64,000 nucleotides of DNA from Parvularcula sp039818345. Lineage in GTDB: Bacteria > Pseudomonadota > Alphaproteobacteria > Caulobacterales > Parvularculaceae. The notes under the pieces were generated by a model that saw only the letters and a program-made list of their open reading frames with translations, ran no database searches and was not told the origin of the DNA. The stretch covers positions 1 to 64,000 of the forward strand of contig JBCBUC010000006.1 in the NCBI GenBank assembly GCA_039818345.1. Reading direction: 5' to 3'. Positions within the stretch are counted from its first letter, which is position 1. Each line of letters opens with the position of its first letter. Positions 46,013 to 54,105 of this stretch are shown piece by piece. Both the position numbers and the translations under genes were made by a program.

Positions 46013-47371
46013 TCACCATGCGCTTTCGCGGTCGTGCCGCCCCATCCAGTCGTAGAACACGCCTTCGGGATCGTATCTCGAACGCAGAGCGTCGAGCCTT
46101 GCGAGATTGGAATCGGCCATAAACCGAGCAGGCCTTTGCCCAAGATTTTCGTCCGCCAGCTGAATCCCTATAGAGACGCCTTCCATCCGCTCCATGCATT
46201 CGGTTGCCCAGCCGTCATAACGTTGATCATCCTCAGCTCGGTTCCATTCTCCGTAAACAGCCAAATACCGATTGGCTTCGAGCGAAAACGCCATATCGGG
46301 TCTCTTTTCGGGTGGATACCAATTGAGCCAGAGACTATGGCTTGGGGCGGGAGGCATTGAATCGGCGATGTGGTTGAGGCCGGGGAGGAGGTCGTCAATC
46401 GGGGCGTTGGTCCATATATTATCGGCACACCAACGGACGTTAGGCGGGAAATGCGTGACGTTGGCAGCCGACGACATCACGCTCGTCGACATAGGAACAA
46501 GCGGCGTTGTGAAGCTTGCTTTTTTTCGAATGGGGCTCTTGTCGATAAAGCGGACGGACTCGCGCGCCTCTTTCCAATTATGCGCCAGGACCGGCGCTAT
46601 AACCTCTAGCCCTGGCTCGAAGACACCAAGAGCTTTCGGTGTAATGAGCATTTGAAACTCGACTGAGCGTGCGATATGCGGCCCGATTTCATCAGCCCAG
46701 CGAAAGACATCGTCCAGGTGCTTTCGCTTGAAGACCTGCATTTTCATGCCCGTAAAACGAGGGCGCTGATGCAGTTTCAGGTGATAACGGACGACAATCG
46801 CAAAAAAGCCAGGACCAGCGCCGCGGGCAGCCCAATAAAGATCCGCATTCTCTGTTGCTGAAGCATGGACAAGGCGCCCGTCGGCCAGGATGAGATCCAG
46901 GCCCAGCACGCTTTCCGCCGCAATCCCAAGTTCACGACTGCCCCAACCAAACCCGCCTTGGAGCAGAAAGCCGCCAAGCGCGACGTCAGGCGCGTGCGCG
47001 ATCGGGAAGAACAAGCCGTGTTTCTTGAGGGCCCGATCAAGATCAAGTCCCCAACAGCCCGGTCCAACGAGCGCCGTCCTTGCTTCTGCGTCGATCTCGA
47101 TCGTGTTGATCCGGGCTAGGCTTAAAAGAAGCCCGCTGTCCCGTAAGTGGTTTTGCGCCCATGAATGGCCACCGGAACAAAGACTGATGTGCAGTCCCTC
47201 CTGGCGCGCGCGGGTAACCGCTCCGTGAACGTCAAGGAGGCAGTTGGCTTCGATGAGCACATCAGGGCGCCGTCCTGGATCACGCCCGTTAAAACTCGTC
47301 GCAAGGACGGCCTTATCGAAACCTGGCGTGCCGCGTTCCCAGACCCGCCCTTTGCCTTTAGGACGTTTCAT
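46013..47371 (-). CDS. FAD-linked oxidase, berberine-bridge type
   Basis: I start at the ATG at 47371, which overlaps the preceding stop as ATGA. The 452-residue product has an FAD-binding PCMH-type domain with LCSGGHSWAQN. His69 stands where BBE-like enzymes bind FAD covalently. VALGGFLLQGGFGWGSREL is the second FAD block. The C-terminal YGEWNRAEDDQRYDGW and RYDPEGVFYDWMG are typical of the BBE tail. The family oxidises alcohols, phenols or sugars with oxygen. It lies between PhlG-like hydrolase and sulfatase genes. Confidence 0.88.
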   Translation of the reverse strand: MKRPKGKGRVWERGTPGFDKAVLATSFNGRDPGRRPDVLIEANCLLDVHGAVTRARQEGLHISLCSGGHSWAQNHLRDSGLLLSLARINTIEIDAEARTALVGPGCWGLDLDRALKKHGLFFPIAHAPDVALGGFLLQGGFGWGSRELGIAAESVLGLDLILADGRLVHASATENADLYWAARGAGPGFFAIVVRYHLKLHQRPRFTGMKMQVFKRKHLDDVFRWADEIGPHIARSVEFQMLITPKALGVFEPGLEVIAPVLAHNWKEARESVRFIDKSPIRKKASFTTPLVPMSTSVMSSAANVTHFPPNVRWCADNIWTNAPIDDLLPGLNHIADSMPPAPSHSLWLNWYPPEKRPDMAFSLEANRYLAVYGEWNRAEDDQRYDGWATECMERMEGVSIGIQLADENLGQRPARFMADSNLARLDALRSRYDPEGVFYDWMGRHDRESAW

Positions 47372-48189
47372 GCCGCCCCCTTTTGCGCACCAGGACCGAA
47401 AGCCTTGTAAAGGCGCGGTAAAAACCCGGCGAGATGCGCCATTTCTTGCGCGTTGTGCACAAGAAGTTCGGCTGGATTGGGGAGCATGGCGCTGCCTGGA
47501 CGACGAAGTGCGACCGCCAATCCGCGGCGGAGTGGACCTGGATTCTGGCCGATGGAGGTGTTCTCCCCGCCAAGCCACATGCGGGAACGCATCTCACAGC
47601 CGGTGTCGGTCGGCCTTAATTGGTGCAAAAGCCAGCCTGCCGATAATGGCGTGCCAGGCATACCCACTCGCGCACAAATCACCACTTCGCCCTGCTGCGA
47701 AAGACGACCTTCATCAAAGCCCATCTCAGAGGGCGGAACAAAACTGATAGAGGCGTTCTTTTTATCGGCACCAAGATATTCGGTGATCAGGGATGTGCGG
47801 CCAATATAGCTTTCATCATCGCGGCCATCTGCCCATTGCGCGGAGATATGGGCCTTTGGATGCCACAGCTTGTACCTTAACGCTTCACAGCCGTGCCAGC
47901 CAAACCACCAATCCCACATCGAAGGGGACACGCCGGGCATATCTGTGAGGCAAAATACCCGTATACTGTGCGAATTTGTTCGTGTGTAGCCCGATTCCAC
48001 GGGCCAATTGCCTGGCTCCAGCAAGGACGGCGCATCGGCGACGGGAGGGAAAAGCTCTTGCGCTTGTTGTCCGATCAAAAGCGCCTCTGCAACCTGCGGC
48101 TGAAGAGGGGGGAGGTCCGGATTGTAAAACGCAGCATACCGACCAGATGCTCGCTCGGAGTCGGAGTAACCCAGTCCTTGATCCGTCAT
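47368..48189 (-). CDS. PhlG-like (2,4-diacetylphloroglucinol hydrolase family) C-C hydrolase
   Basis: I use the ATG at 48189 (GAGGGAG upstream). The 273-residue product has PGVSPSMWDWWFGWHGCEALRY, then HPKAH at about 110-114, Glu137 in SLITEYLG, and HNAQEMAHLAGFLP with His245 and Glu249. In PhlG the zinc is held by two His and two Glu in this order, so the metal site is present. PhlG removes an acetyl group from diacetylphloroglucinol by cleaving a carbon-carbon bond. The exact substrate here is unknown, but an acyl-phenol or related 1,3-diketone is expected. Confidence 0.85.
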   Translation of the reverse strand: MTDQGLGYSDSERASGRYAAFYNPDLPPLQPQVAEALLIGQQAQELFPPVADAPSLLEPGNWPVESGYTRTNSHSIRVFCLTDMPGVSPSMWDWWFGWHGCEALRYKLWHPKAHISAQWADGRDDESYIGRTSLITEYLGADKKNASISFVPPSEMGFDEGRLSQQGEVVICARVGMPGTPLSAGWLLHQLRPTDTGCEMRSRMWLGGENTSIGQNPGPLRRGLAVALRRPGSAMLPNPAELLVHNAQEMAHLAGFLPRLYKAFGPGAQKGAA

Positions 48190-48224
48190 CGCTCCCTCTT
48201 GCGCATCCTGTTGATCGTTGTATG

Positions 48225-48263
48225 TGTATTGTAATATGGTACAGATGTATTGTATAATGGAAC
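48225..48263. promoter_or_regulatory. Direct-repeat operator candidate between phlG-like and iclR genes
   Basis: Two 18-bp copies, at 48225-48242 and 48246-48263, match at 15 of 18 positions. Both begin TGTATTGTA and end ATGG.AC. They are 21 bp apart, about two helical turns. They lie 36 bp before the phlG-like start and 32 bp before the iclR start, so one regulator, most simply the IclR protein, could control both directions. Confidence 0.5.
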
Positions 48264-48294
48264 GATCAAGGAAAAACAAGGGGCGCTCTGCACC

Positions 48295-49029
48295 ATGACA
48301 ACCGGTGGCGGCATTCAAGTGATCACCCGTGCAGCGGAGATTTTGCGTCAGCTGAAACGGGATAATTCGGGCCAAAGCCTTGGCTCGATCGCTGTCCAAA
48401 CGGGTTTGCCTCGCTCGACGGTGCAGAGGATCGTCCACGCCTTGGTGGCGGAAGCGTTTGTGACCACGTCGGGTAAGGATGGCGACCTGCGTTTAGGCCC
48501 TGAAATCCAATCCCTCGCCGCCGCGGGGCGCATTGATGTTGTCAGTGTGATGCGCCCACAGCTTGAGCGGTTGTCAGAACAAACCGATGAGACAGTTGAT
48601 CTTGCTGTTTTTCAGCATGCCCACATGGTGTTTGTTGATCAGATCATTGGAAAGGAACGCTTGGCCGCTGTCTCTCTTCCGGGTCAGGAGTTTCCGCTCA
48701 CCAACACTGCCAATGGCAAGGCGATCTTATCAAAGCTCTCTGAATCCCAGGCGGTGGACATCTATCGGCGGGAAGGGCTCGGACGGGATCTTCGGGTCTT
48801 TTTGAACGATTTGGCGGCCATCCAGGAGCGCGGCATCGCCTTTGACGAAGACGACCATACCGACGGTATTTCCGCCGCTGGTGTCGCGTTTCAAACTGTC
48901 GGCGATGAGTTTTACGCAGTCTCGATCCCGGCGCCTTCCCAGCGGTTTTCCAAGAAAAGAGACATGATCGTCGAGCACCTTCTGTCATTTCGCAACGACG
49001 CGATTGCGGCGAACCCTTATTTTCGTTGA
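48295..49029 (+). CDS. IclR-family regulator
   Basis: The 244-residue product has an N-terminal winged helix (SLGSIAVQTGLPRSTVQRIVHAL) and an IclR effector domain with TVDLAVFQHAHMVFVDQIIG and LTNTANGKAILSKL. IclR members often regulate aromatic-acid or glyoxylate genes and bind the pathway compound. I use the ATG at 48295. The longer frame from 48250 would start inside the repeat operator. Confidence 0.9.
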   Translation: MTTGGGIQVITRAAEILRQLKRDNSGQSLGSIAVQTGLPRSTVQRIVHALVAEAFVTTSGKDGDLRLGPEIQSLAAAGRIDVVSVMRPQLERLSEQTDETVDLAVFQHAHMVFVDQIIGKERLAAVSLPGQEFPLTNTANGKAILSKLSESQAVDIYRREGLGRDLRVFLNDLAAIQERGIAFDEDDHTDGISAAGVAFQTVGDEFYAVSIPAPSQRFSKKRDMIVEHLLSFRNDAIAANPYFR

Positions 49030-49060
49030 GCATTGTGCTGTGGAGGATCAAAGGTTCGAT

Positions 49061-49519
49061 ATGACCGACAATGCAGAACAATCGGGCGCGTTCTCGAAAA
49101 CCTTTACCGTCATGCCGGACGATATCGATGGCCTGGGGCATGTGAACAATGTTGTGTACCTCAAATGGCTCGACGCGACGGTCTGGGCGCATACCCGCCA
49201 TGTGGGCTTGGGCGAGGGACGGTGCCGTGCGTTGAACCGCGGCATGGCCGCCATTCGCCATGAGATTGATTATCTCACCGCTGCTTATCTCGGTGACGAG
49301 GTTACGGTCACCAATTGGGTTGCGGCAAACGATGGTAAGCTTCGCGCCACCCGGTGCTTTCGCATTGTCCGTCCCGCGGATGGAAGGATGCTGCTTCGCG
49401 CCACCTCACACTATGTGTGCACCAACCTCACAACAGGCCGTCCGGCGCGCATGCCTTCTGAATTCACCACCGGGTATGCTAGCGTGAATGTCGGGCATAC
49501 GGACGAAAAAGGGGAGTAG
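49061..49519 (+). CDS. Hotdog-fold acyl-CoA thioesterase
   Basis: The 152-residue YbgC/FadM-like thioesterase has DDIDGLGHVNNVVYLKWLDATVWAH, the D-x-x-GHVNN-x-Y block with the active acidic residue, and a second half with GDEVTVTNWV. I use the ATG at 49061. It follows the IclR gene by about 30 bp and precedes the FAH-like gene by 4 bp. It would release or recycle CoA esters from side chains. Confidence 0.85.
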   Translation: MTDNAEQSGAFSKTFTVMPDDIDGLGHVNNVVYLKWLDATVWAHTRHVGLGEGRCRALNRGMAAIRHEIDYLTAAYLGDEVTVTNWVAANDGKLRATRCFRIVRPADGRMLLRATSHYVCTNLTTGRPARMPSEFTTGYASVNVGHTDEKGE

Positions 49520-49523
49520 TCTC

Positions 49524-50720
49524 ATGCTGGTTTGGATCTCGCGCTTATTGGGCCTGGCTTTTGTTGCGGTTGGCGCCACGCTTTTGATCACTTGGGCAAC
49601 GTCCGACGACCCCAAGTTCAATCCGGCAAGTTTTGAAGATGCGCCGTTCGCGCAAAGCATTGCCTCGCCGGATGTCGCGACAACGTTGGCTCAGTACCGG
49701 GCTGGGGACGGCACTGTTGTGACGCTTTTGGTCGAACGCCAAGAAGGCGATCATGTCATCGGCATTGACCTTTCGGATCTAGGGGCGGCCAGCCTCGTCG
49801 ACCCCTTTGCTGTTTTGGCGTCGCTTGATGAGAGCCAGCTCAGGGATGCGATGATGGGCCCCTTTGACCGTCAGACGGTCAAGATAGCGGATCTGTTGCC
49901 AACCGGCTCGCTAGGTAGCCGGCATTTGGGTATTGGCACCAACTTCCCAGAGCACGCCGAGGAATCGAACAGCAGCTCTGTGTTCAACTTCCCAAAATTC
50001 GGCACGGCGACCCCGGCGCGCACCACAGTTTCAGCGGCGAAAGGAGGTCTGCTCGATTATGAGGTGGAGCTCTGCATGCGCTTTGATCGGGCGATCGCAA
50101 CGCTCGATGATTTTGATGCGGCCGTCAAAGGTGTCTTTCTGTGTGCCGATTTCACCGATCGGATCGCTATCCTTGAATTGGCTGATCCTGATAATCTCGA
50201 CTCTGGCTATGGGTTCAGTGACGCCAAAAGCGGCCCTGGCTTTTTCCCAACGGGACCGTTTCTCGTCATTCCCTATGATTGGTCAGCGTTCATCGATGAG
50301 ACTCGTATGATGACCCACCACAATGGTGTGGCGCGTCAGGATGCGCGCGGCGAAGAGATGACCCTCGATTTTCGTCAGCTAACCGAGAAGGTGTTGGCCG
50401 ATATGGAGGAGCCCCGCTTCTTTTATGATGGTGCGTTCTATAAGCTCGCGCCATCGGGCCAGATTGATCAGGATATGACCTTGATGTCGGGCACGTCCGA
50501 GGGCGTTATTTTCACCGCACCAGCACGCCATGACTATATTGAGATGGCGCTGGCCTACGCGATGGCAGGTGGACCTTGGAGCGATAAAGATCTGATGGAC
50601 ATCGCTATTCCTGTGTTTGTCGAGAACGAAGTCGCCTCAGGCCATTTTCTTCAGCCCGGCGATACCGTTCGGTATCAGGCGAGCAATCTCGGCGATATTG
50701 TTGTCGAGATCACCGACTAG
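49524..50720 (+). CDS. Fumarylacetoacetate hydrolase-family protein with N-terminal membrane anchor
   Basis: I start at the ATG at 49524 after GGGGAG. The 398-residue product has a single helix at about 3-28 (SRLLGLAFVAVGATLLITWA), which is unusual in this otherwise cytoplasmic family. DYEVELCMRF supplies the two metal-binding Glu and LCADFTDR the Asp. FSDAKSGPGFFPTGPFLVIP and LMSGTSEGVIFTAP follow the order of FAH domains. The closing LQPGDTVRYQASNLGDIVVEI is also typical. The family hydrolyses acylpyruvate-type C-C bonds. It is 4 nt from the thioesterase gene and near PhlG, so a ring or diketone cleavage step is likely. Confidence 0.75.
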   Translation: MLVWISRLLGLAFVAVGATLLITWATSDDPKFNPASFEDAPFAQSIASPDVATTLAQYRAGDGTVVTLLVERQEGDHVIGIDLSDLGAASLVDPFAVLASLDESQLRDAMMGPFDRQTVKIADLLPTGSLGSRHLGIGTNFPEHAEESNSSSVFNFPKFGTATPARTTVSAAKGGLLDYEVELCMRFDRAIATLDDFDAAVKGVFLCADFTDRIAILELADPDNLDSGYGFSDAKSGPGFFPTGPFLVIPYDWSAFIDETRMMTHHNGVARQDARGEEMTLDFRQLTEKVLADMEEPRFFYDGAFYKLAPSGQIDQDMTLMSGTSEGVIFTAPARHDYIEMALAYAMAGGPWSDKDLMDIAIPVFVENEVASGHFLQPGDTVRYQASNLGDIVVEITD

Positions 50721-51030
50721 GGTGCAGCGCGGCCACCCCATCGAGCGCACTCTCCTCCCTCGGTAAGCAAGTTCATCAGCGCCAGGGATAAGATTCAAGG
50801 GTCGCGATCAGCGCGAAAATTTGAAGACAATTTTTCTCGATTCCTCGCGAAAAGTTTTTCGCTTTTCCTCGCGAGTGTCCAGAGTATAATCGTAAGTTAT
50901 TGAAGTAATAGATATTTACAGATTTCTCTTTATTTATAGCTAACAGCCATTAACAAAGTATTTTCACAGCTTTTTAGAAAAAGTCGCTCCTAATGACCCT
51001 CGAAATCGGAGCTTTCCGAGGGACGAGATC
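50721..51030 (+). promoter_or_regulatory. Promoter region of the protease-kinase operon
   Basis: This 310-bp gap has no gene. TTCCTCGCGA occurs at 50841-50850 and again 24 bp later at 50865-50874. Together the copies also form an imperfect hairpin around TTTTTCG. TATAAT lies at 50885-50890, a good -10 box, followed by a strongly A+T-rich leader. The repeats overlap the expected -35 area, so they could be an activator or repressor site. Confidence 0.4.
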
Positions 51031-54000
51031 ATGTGGCGCAAGGTACTTCTTTTGTCGGCGGCGGGCATCGCGATGCAGACGCACGCGGCTGCTCAAACCA
51101 CGAACGACGAAGACAACACGATCACTCCGTATGCAGGAGACATTGCGGCCTTTTCTGGTGACATCGCTGCGTTCGGTGGAGATATCTCCGCCTTCGGAGG
51201 AGACATCAGCGCGTTTGCTGGGGACATTAGTGCGTTTTCTGGCGATATCGCTGCCTTTGGGGGTGACATTTCAGCCTTCGGCGGCGACATTGCCGCCTTC
51301 CATGGTGACATCGCGGCGTTCGGGGGCGATATTTCAGCTTTCCACGGAACGATTAATCCGTTCTACGGTGATATTAGCCCGTTCTATGGTGATGTCAGCC
51401 CGTTTTGGGGTGATATCTCTGCGTTTTGGGGTGACATCAATCCGTACCATGGTGATATCGCAGCGTTCGGCGGCGATATCGCAGCGTTCTGGGGTGATAT
51501 CGCGCCCTTTGGTCCGTCTGGCGACCAGGTCGTTGGCGGGATGGCCAATTACTGGGCGACAGTTGGCCCGATGATTGGTGACATCAATGATGCTTGGGAC
51601 GCGGCTCTCGCGATGCCGGGTGACAACACCGCAGCACTCGATGCTGTTGCTGCTAGCCTCCGCAACCTCGTGGATGTGAGCAAGGCTGCTTGGCAAAGCA
51701 CGTATAAAGGCCAAACTGGGGTAGGCTTCAAGGCTGGGTTCTCCAACCCTCTGTTTGCTGACTTTGGTATTAACGCAAATTCTGGAAATTCGCTGGCTGA
51801 TGTCACGGCAGTGGAACGGTCGGCGCTGTTCCTCGCGTGGTACGACGGTTTGATGGATTATGCTGGTGCTGATCAAATTGATCACTGGATGCCCCAGGTC
51901 AATTGGACACCCGCCATCACACAAGACCAAGGAACAGGGCGTGACGCTCGCGTTGGTCTTCTCGATGCGCGGATCGCTCAAACAGAGCACATGGTCAAAT
52001 ATCTCGTCGATGTTGGCGGTTATGAAACGGTGGGCAGCAACCACGGCGCCGCTGTCGCAAGCTTGATCGCTGCGCGCCATGATGGCTTGGGCAATATGGG
52101 CATTGCTCCGAACGCAACGGTTTACCACTACAATCCATTTGACGACAGCGGAACGGCTAGCCACGCAGACATCAGAGCCGGTATTCAGACGTTGACGGCG
52201 CACGATGCGCGCGTCATCAACATGTCACTCGGCGTTCCAGGGTATACGTTTGACCAAGAGATTGCCGATATTGTGACCGGCAGTGCCCTCAGTGCCCATA
52301 GCAACGACACCGTGATTGTCGCGGCCGCCGGCAATGACGGCGTGGTTCAATCGAGCAATGTTGAATGGGAAGACGATGGTATTGAGCTGACGAGCCTTCT
52401 CATCGTCGGCTCGGTCAATCCCGTGAACGGAATTTCTCACTTCTCCAACCGTCCAGGTACTGCTTGCTTCACCAATGCCGGTTCCTGTGATGCGGGTAGC
52501 CGGATGATGGACCGTTTCTTGGTCGCGCCGGGTGAACTCCTCCTCGTATCCGATAACAATGGCGGGACCACACGCGCATCGGGTACATCATTCTCTGCGC
52601 CTTTGGTGACAGGTGCGATCTCTCTGCTTCACGACCGTTGGCCATGGCTTCAAGACCATGCCGATGTCACCACACAGATCATTTTGGAGAGTGCTCAAGA
52701 TCTCGGTGCACCTGGTGTTGATGAAGTCTACGGACACGGCCTCCTGGACGTCGAAGCGTCGCAATCGCCGCTTGATTGGAGCAGTCTGGAAGTCTGGCTG
52801 AATGTGGGTGGATCATCATCCAACCTGACAGCAACGCAGCTGTCCGCCGCCGCTGTTGATCAAGGCACGCTCAATCTCTGGGAAGTGCAAGGCGCCAACA
52901 TTTATGCCTTTGAGACCATCGGCAACACGCATCGTGACTTCTATGTTCCGCTGAGTTCGTTGCTTGATGGTCAGACGATGACCGTCAACAGCAACACCGA
53001 ACGCTTCCAGCGGCATACAGAGCAGCGCCTCTTGGATTGGGCTTCGGCGCAACCCACGCCGGTAACACCCGCGACCACGTCCAGTGATGACAACGATTTT
53101 ACGTTCGTGTCAGGCGGAAATGGCTGGACTCTGTCGTTCACTCCTGGTGACAACGTCAACAGCTGGGGAGCCATGCATTTCGAGGCGACCAACGGGTCGC
53201 TCTCTATCGTCAGTGGTCAGGGCGGCGGCGCCCAACACTTCAGCGCGCTGGGCGGCTTTGATCAGCTCCAAGATTATGATCCGAACTTTGGCGGTGCAAA
53301 CCCGATGCTCGGTCTAGCCACAGGCGGTAGCTTTAATCGGGTGTCTCTAGCCATGCCGAAGGCCATGCGTTTGAGCTTTGGCGCGACCAACACGTCAAAC
53401 GATCAGCGGGTGCAGGACGTCTTCACGGGTGAGTATCTGGTGGAAGACCCTGTGTTGGGAAGCCGCGATGCCTCGGCTGTTTTTGCCGAACTCGCTTTTT
53501 ACAACACCGACCGCCTCAACCTTGGTTTTGGCTATACCCATCTTCATGAAGACGACGGTGTCCTTGGTGCGCAAGGCGCTGGTCTTCTGACCATGGATGG
53601 CGGCAGCCGGACGGACTCGCTGACCTTGCAGGCTCATTATCGGCTGACGGAGCGTTTATCACTCGCCGCGTCGATGACGGGTGCAACCACCCGCGGCACC
53701 AGTTTGGACAACAGCCCTCTGACGGTGGCGGACGACGGCCTACAAGCCACGGCCTTCCAATTGAATGCAACGTACCGTGCATTGTTGAGTGAAACAGACC
53801 GGTTCACGCTTTCATTCGCGCAGCCGCTCCATATCGAGGAGGGGTCGTTAGCGTTCACCTCCGTCCAGGTCACAGATCGCGAGACTGGCGAAATTGGCGA
53901 AGTCACGGAACGTTGGGACCTGGCCACTGGTGGCCGCCACCTGGCTTATGAGGCCGAGTATGCAATTTCCTTCAACGAAGGGGCGATGAGTGTTGGGGCA

Positions 54001-54087
54001 TTCACACGTTTCGACCAAGACGATGTCGATGTTCAAGGTACTTATGATGCCTTTTCCGTCGGTACACGTTTTTCGATGACTTACTAA
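51031..54087 (+). CDS. S8 subtilisin-like protease autotransporter with heptad repeats
   Basis: The 1018-residue product starts with a signal peptide ending AAAQ. Residues 36-160 are about 18 tandem copies of a 7-residue unit, GDI-S/A-A/P-F-x. A linker leads to the S8 domain at about 300-580. Its Asp312 (VGLLDARIAQ), His338 (SNHGAAVASL), oxyanion Asn435 (AAAGNDG) and Ser520 (ASGTSFSAPLVTGA) complete the triad. The C-terminus (about 745-1018) is an autotransporter-like barrel ending in SMTY. It is likely exported through its own barrel and is either cell-bound or released. The repeats form a separate module. Confidence 0.85.
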   Translation: MWRKVLLLSAAGIAMQTHAAAQTTNDEDNTITPYAGDIAAFSGDIAAFGGDISAFGGDISAFAGDISAFSGDIAAFGGDISAFGGDIAAFHGDIAAFGGDISAFHGTINPFYGDISPFYGDVSPFWGDISAFWGDINPYHGDIAAFGGDIAAFWGDIAPFGPSGDQVVGGMANYWATVGPMIGDINDAWDAALAMPGDNTAALDAVAASLRNLVDVSKAAWQSTYKGQTGVGFKAGFSNPLFADFGINANSGNSLADVTAVERSALFLAWYDGLMDYAGADQIDHWMPQVNWTPAITQDQGTGRDARVGLLDARIAQTEHMVKYLVDVGGYETVGSNHGAAVASLIAARHDGLGNMGIAPNATVYHYNPFDDSGTASHADIRAGIQTLTAHDARVINMSLGVPGYTFDQEIADIVTGSALSAHSNDTVIVAAAGNDGVVQSSNVEWEDDGIELTSLLIVGSVNPVNGISHFSNRPGTACFTNAGSCDAGSRMMDRFLVAPGELLLVSDNNGGTTRASGTSFSAPLVTGAISLLHDRWPWLQDHADVTTQIILESAQDLGAPGVDEVYGHGLLDVEASQSPLDWSSLEVWLNVGGSSSNLTATQLSAAAVDQGTLNLWEVQGANIYAFETIGNTHRDFYVPLSSLLDGQTMTVNSNTERFQRHTEQRLLDWASAQPTPVTPATTSSDDNDFTFVSGGNGWTLSFTPGDNVNSWGAMHFEATNGSLSIVSGQGGGAQHFSALGGFDQLQDYDPNFGGANPMLGLATGGSFNRVSLAMPKAMRLSFGATNTSNDQRVQDVFTGEYLVEDPVLGSRDASAVFAELAFYNTDRLNLGFGYTHLHEDDGVLGAQGAGLLTMDGGSRTDSLTLQAHYRLTERLSLAASMTGATTRGTSLDNSPLTVADDGLQATAFQLNATYRALLSETDRFTLSFAQPLHIEEGSLAFTSVQVTDRETGEIGEVTERWDLATGGRHLAYEAEYAISFNEGAMSVGAFTRFDQDDVDVQGTYDAFSVGTRFSMTY
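51136..51510 (+). repeat. Tandem 21-bp coding repeat (about 18 units)
   Basis: Each 21-bp unit encodes GDI(S/A)(A/P)F followed by one variable residue, most often G, S, H, Y or W. The variable position changes along the array: G and S in the first part, H, Y and W later. Codons for the fixed residues vary between units, so this is an old repeat array under protein-level constraint, not a fresh slippage product. Confidence 0.9.
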
Positions 54088-54105
54088 TCGGGCGAGTAGG
54101 GAGAG

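Noticed and set aside
51136..51510. 21-bp tandem repeat considered as a CRISPR or slippage microsatellite
   Set aside because: The units are contiguous, in frame, without spacers, and vary at synonymous positions, which indicates a coding repeat.
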